Source: Chitinophaga flava (lineage in GTDB: Bacteria > Bacteroidota > Bacteroidia > Chitinophagales > Chitinophagaceae). Taken from it: a DNA stretch of 64,000 bases. Below, piece after piece: positions 61,952 to 64,000 of the stretch (positions are counted from its first letter, which is position 1; each line of letters starts with the position of its first letter). Where the stretch lies: the NCBI RefSeq assembly GCF_003308995.1, contig NZ_QFFJ01000001.1:1736001-1800000 (forward strand). The letters run 5' to 3'. The position numbers were made by a program, and so were the translations under genes. The notes under the pieces were generated by a model that was not told where the DNA came from, searched no databases, and saw nothing but the letters and a program-made list of their open reading frames with translations.

Positions 61952-64000
61952 TTATTGAATAACGGTGACGTTGAATTTGATATTTGTGGTAGAGTTATAT
62001 GTAGCTGAACCAGCATTAACTAAACAGATTCTGATACTATTATTGCTACCAACTCTTGCCCAACCAATCAACAATACGGAACTCCCAGGTGCTGGAAAAT
62101 CTGCAGTGGGGGTCACAATCACACTTCCATCTGTATTCAATGCAGGTGTTCCGGCTGGCACCGTAAGGGTTGCTATATATTGTTTTTGCGCAGCGATTGT
62201 ATTAGATCCCGGCACATAAGTGACCTGGAATTTATACATACCGCTCAATGGTGTGGCATTCTGTCCCATTTTAAAAGTGCCATTCACGTCAAGGTTTGCA
62301 GCGGGGTTATTGGTTCCAATTCCCAGTTCTTTATTGGTATTGTCCCAGAAGAGGTTATTGGCATCCTGGCTAATTTCTGTAGATGCATCACTGGTACGAT
62401 AGCCAAATGGGATGGCACCGACAGGGATACTATTATCTCCAAGCGTGGTCACCACTTTATACCAGGGGTTACCAGTGTTTGCTGTCAGTGGAGCCTGTCC
62501 ACCCTGCCATTCTCTGAGCGCCAGTGTATTTTTGTCGAAGTAAAGTTGAGTGGTATAGTTACCGGATTTAAAAGCAAGTGCACTCCAGGCCCATGCTGTG
62601 GTACCTGAAGGCCCATTCGTTACTGGTCCGGCACCAGACCCTGTCACTGCCGGATCAGGACCTTGCCATATTTTCATGCGGTAACGGGCATCCGGGGCGT
62701 CTGCCTTAGTGATATCCGTTGTTTTTAATGTTTCATAGGAGGCGCCACCAGTAATATCCGGAGCGGGGGTATACATTTGTGTGGTCGTGTTCCATTTTAA
62801 TACGTCACCATCATTGGGGGCAGTTGTGGCTACTGCATTATTCTGGATCTTATTGGCGTTCCAGATGTTTTTGCTGCTGTCCACTTTGATGAGCCAGGTT
62901 CTGTCGGCAGACAGATCCTGTTCTCCTGTGGCGCCGAAATCGATGACGCCGCTGCCAGCTACCAGCTTGATTTTTCTGGTACTAATCGGGTTTTGTGTTA
63001 CGATCACATCACCATTTGTATTGATGGAGAGCATTTTTGCATTGGCAGCGCCAGGTGCAACAGAAGCCAGGTTGCTGAGCCGGAGACCGGAGGTGAAACC
63101 AGTTTCATTGAGGCCGGCAGCCTGACTGGTTATTTCCAGTTTATTTTTAGGGGCGTTGGTGCCCAGACCCAGGGCTGTTTTGGCATTATCCCAGAAGAAC
63201 TGCCCGTTGAATTGCGTTACCAGGCCGGAGGCTCCGATGAAAGGCACAGAGCCGGTGGTAAGGTTGGTTAAAGAGAGGCCGTTGGCAACGGATACGGTAG
63301 AAGAAAAAGAGCCCGTTGCTGCGGTTAAACCACCTCCTGCGGTTATGTTACCTCCTACTCTTACGGCCGTACCAACATCTGCGTAACCGGAGATGTTAAA
63401 ATCTGCGGTTTGCGGCGAAGTTCCATTGATGATAAATCCGGTTCCTCCGGATGCTGGAGCTTTGGGCTCCCATTGTGTACCATTAAAGGTAAGTACCTGG
63501 TTAGCAGCAGGCGCTGTAGCAGACACCGGTACAGAAGCCAGTTTATTGGCGTTCCAGATGGCAGCGTCTTTGTCTGCATCAATGGTGAATGTTGGGTTGG
63601 TGTTCAGGTTTTGGGTAGCGGTAGTAGTGCTTTTCATACCGATACCAGCCTGTAAGGTGACTGTACTGGCCCAGGGCAGGTAAAAGGACGCGTAATCGGC
63701 TGCCAGTGGAGCAATATTACCAGCGGCATCCGGCTTACGGCCGGCGAAAGTGAGCACACCCGTATTGCTGATGGCCCCTGCCGCATCGATATTGATACCG
63801 GTGCCTGCAGAGAAAGCGGCCCTGGCCCTTGCGTTGGTAAAGTACAGATTGGTGGTTCCTTCAGGAATGTTGTCTGTAGTGATTCCGGAGAAATCGGCTA
63901 CTTTTTTCCACGCACCGGCAGCTTTGATATAGAGGCATTTTTCTCCAGCGTCTGTTACATACACAAACATACCATCGGCAGCATTGAATAGTGCTCCTCC
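61952..64000 (-). CDS. Tail-fibre-like surface protein (5' end beyond window)
   Basis: 682 residues are visible; the frame is open to the window end, so the N-terminus is missing. The visible part is highly repetitive and Gly/Ala/Thr/Asn-rich with phage tail-fibre-like patterns: GTTNLYFTNARARAAFSAGT, repeated IWNANKL segments (three related copies near KLASVP, KIQNNA), and modules such as ALGLGTNAPKNKLEI and LGIGTNNPAANLDVNG. No sorting domain is seen at the end (KFNVTVIQ). Probably a fibrous adhesin or cell-surface filament. It lies just upstream of the type IX cargo gene in one operon. Confidence 0.8.
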   Translation of the reverse strand, partial: GGALFNAADGMFVYVTDAGEKCLYIKAAGAWKKVADFSGITTDNIPEGTTNLYFTNARARAAFSAGTGINIDAAGAISNTGVLTFAGRKPDAAGNIAPLAADYASFYLPWASTVTLQAGIGMKSTTTATQNLNTNPTFTIDADKDAAIWNANKLASVPVSATAPAANQVLTFNGTQWEPKAPASGGTGFIINGTSPQTADFNISGYADVGTAVRVGGNITAGGGLTAATGSFSSTVSVANGLSLTNLTTGSVPFIGASGLVTQFNGQFFWDNAKTALGLGTNAPKNKLEITSQAAGLNETGFTSGLRLSNLASVAPGAANAKMLSINTNGDVIVTQNPISTRKIKLVAGSGVIDFGATGEQDLSADRTWLIKVDSSKNIWNANKIQNNAVATTAPNDGDVLKWNTTTQMYTPAPDITGGASYETLKTTDITKADAPDARYRMKIWQGPDPAVTGSGAGPVTNGPSGTTAWAWSALAFKSGNYTTQLYFDKNTLALREWQGGQAPLTANTGNPWYKVVTTLGDNSIPVGAIPFGYRTSDASTEISQDANNLFWDNTNKELGIGTNNPAANLDVNGTFKMGQNATPLSGMYKFQVTYVPGSNTIAAQKQYIATLTVPAGTPALNTDGSVIVTPTADFPAPGSSVLLIGWARVGSNNSIRICLVNAGSATYNSTTNIKFNVTVIQ

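Overview
The window is a chromosomal stretch of a Bacteroidota bacterium, most likely a member of the Chitinophagaceae such as Chitinophaga. The case rests on the gene set (SprE/PorW-like protein, a protein with a type IX secretion C-terminal signal, porin_10-type barrel, HYC_CC_PP-type protein, LytTR/LytS pairs), on the absence of clear Shine-Dalgarno sequences, and on repeated promoters of the Bacteroidota form TTG-N19-23-TAnnTTTG. It is mostly housekeeping DNA with no phage, plasmid, CRISPR or insertion sequence. Both edges cut genes: mtaB on the left and a large tail-fibre-like surface protein on the right.

Layout. 1-5 kb: mtaB end, a DinB-like protein, the N-degron pair aat-clpS, a cation:proton antiporter and tRNA-Val. 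5.2-9.2 kb: palindromic repeats, a lipoprotein, and the manganese pair mntR-mntH, with a DtxR-type operator on top of the promoter. 9.2-16.3 kb: a MarR-controlled MFS exporter with two copies of one 20-bp palindrome, a hotdog thioesterase, a LytTR/LytS two-component pair, a LiaF-like protein, a flavoprotein reductase and a GDSL hydrolase. 16.4-21.4 kb: two unrelated isocitrate dehydrogenases in tandem, an L,D-transpeptidase and more repeats. 21.4-23.9 kb: a four-gene metal cassette (HYC_CC_PP protein, periplasmic HMA protein, beta-barrel, and an HMA-like domain fused to AraC). 24-33 kb: tail-fibre-like protein, porin, purine nucleoside phosphorylase, sucC, thioredoxin-like protein, PBP1A. 33-38.6 kb: SprE/PorW-like protein divergent from a short LmdC-like protein, bactofilin, AtpZ, a membrane protein and a SprT-like protein. 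38.6-45.5 kb: M28 peptidase, yidC, pyrG, thioesterase, HD protein, DUF488. 45.5-49.3 kb: a sulfite reductase-cobA-met8 operon behind a leader peptide. 50-59 kb: HAD phosphatase, cyclase-family protein, rpsA, rhomboid protease, ispH, and a second LytTR/LytS pair. 59.6-64 kb: cmk, a protein with a type IX secretion signal, and the partial surface protein.

The strongest unusual signal lies upstream of the sulfite reductase operon. A near-consensus promoter is followed by a 24-codon leader reading frame with three consecutive cysteine codons, then an 11-bp terminator hairpin, then the reductase gene. This has the form of a cysteine-sensing transcription attenuator. Two other RNA-level candidates are interlocking inverted repeats (a possible pseudoknot) in the pyrG 5' leader, and a hairpin-rich 600-bp gap upstream of the TPR histidine kinase. 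Other points of note are the metal cassette, the coenzyme-site substitutions in the first isocitrate dehydrogenase, and the bactofilin partner that lacks a peptidase domain.
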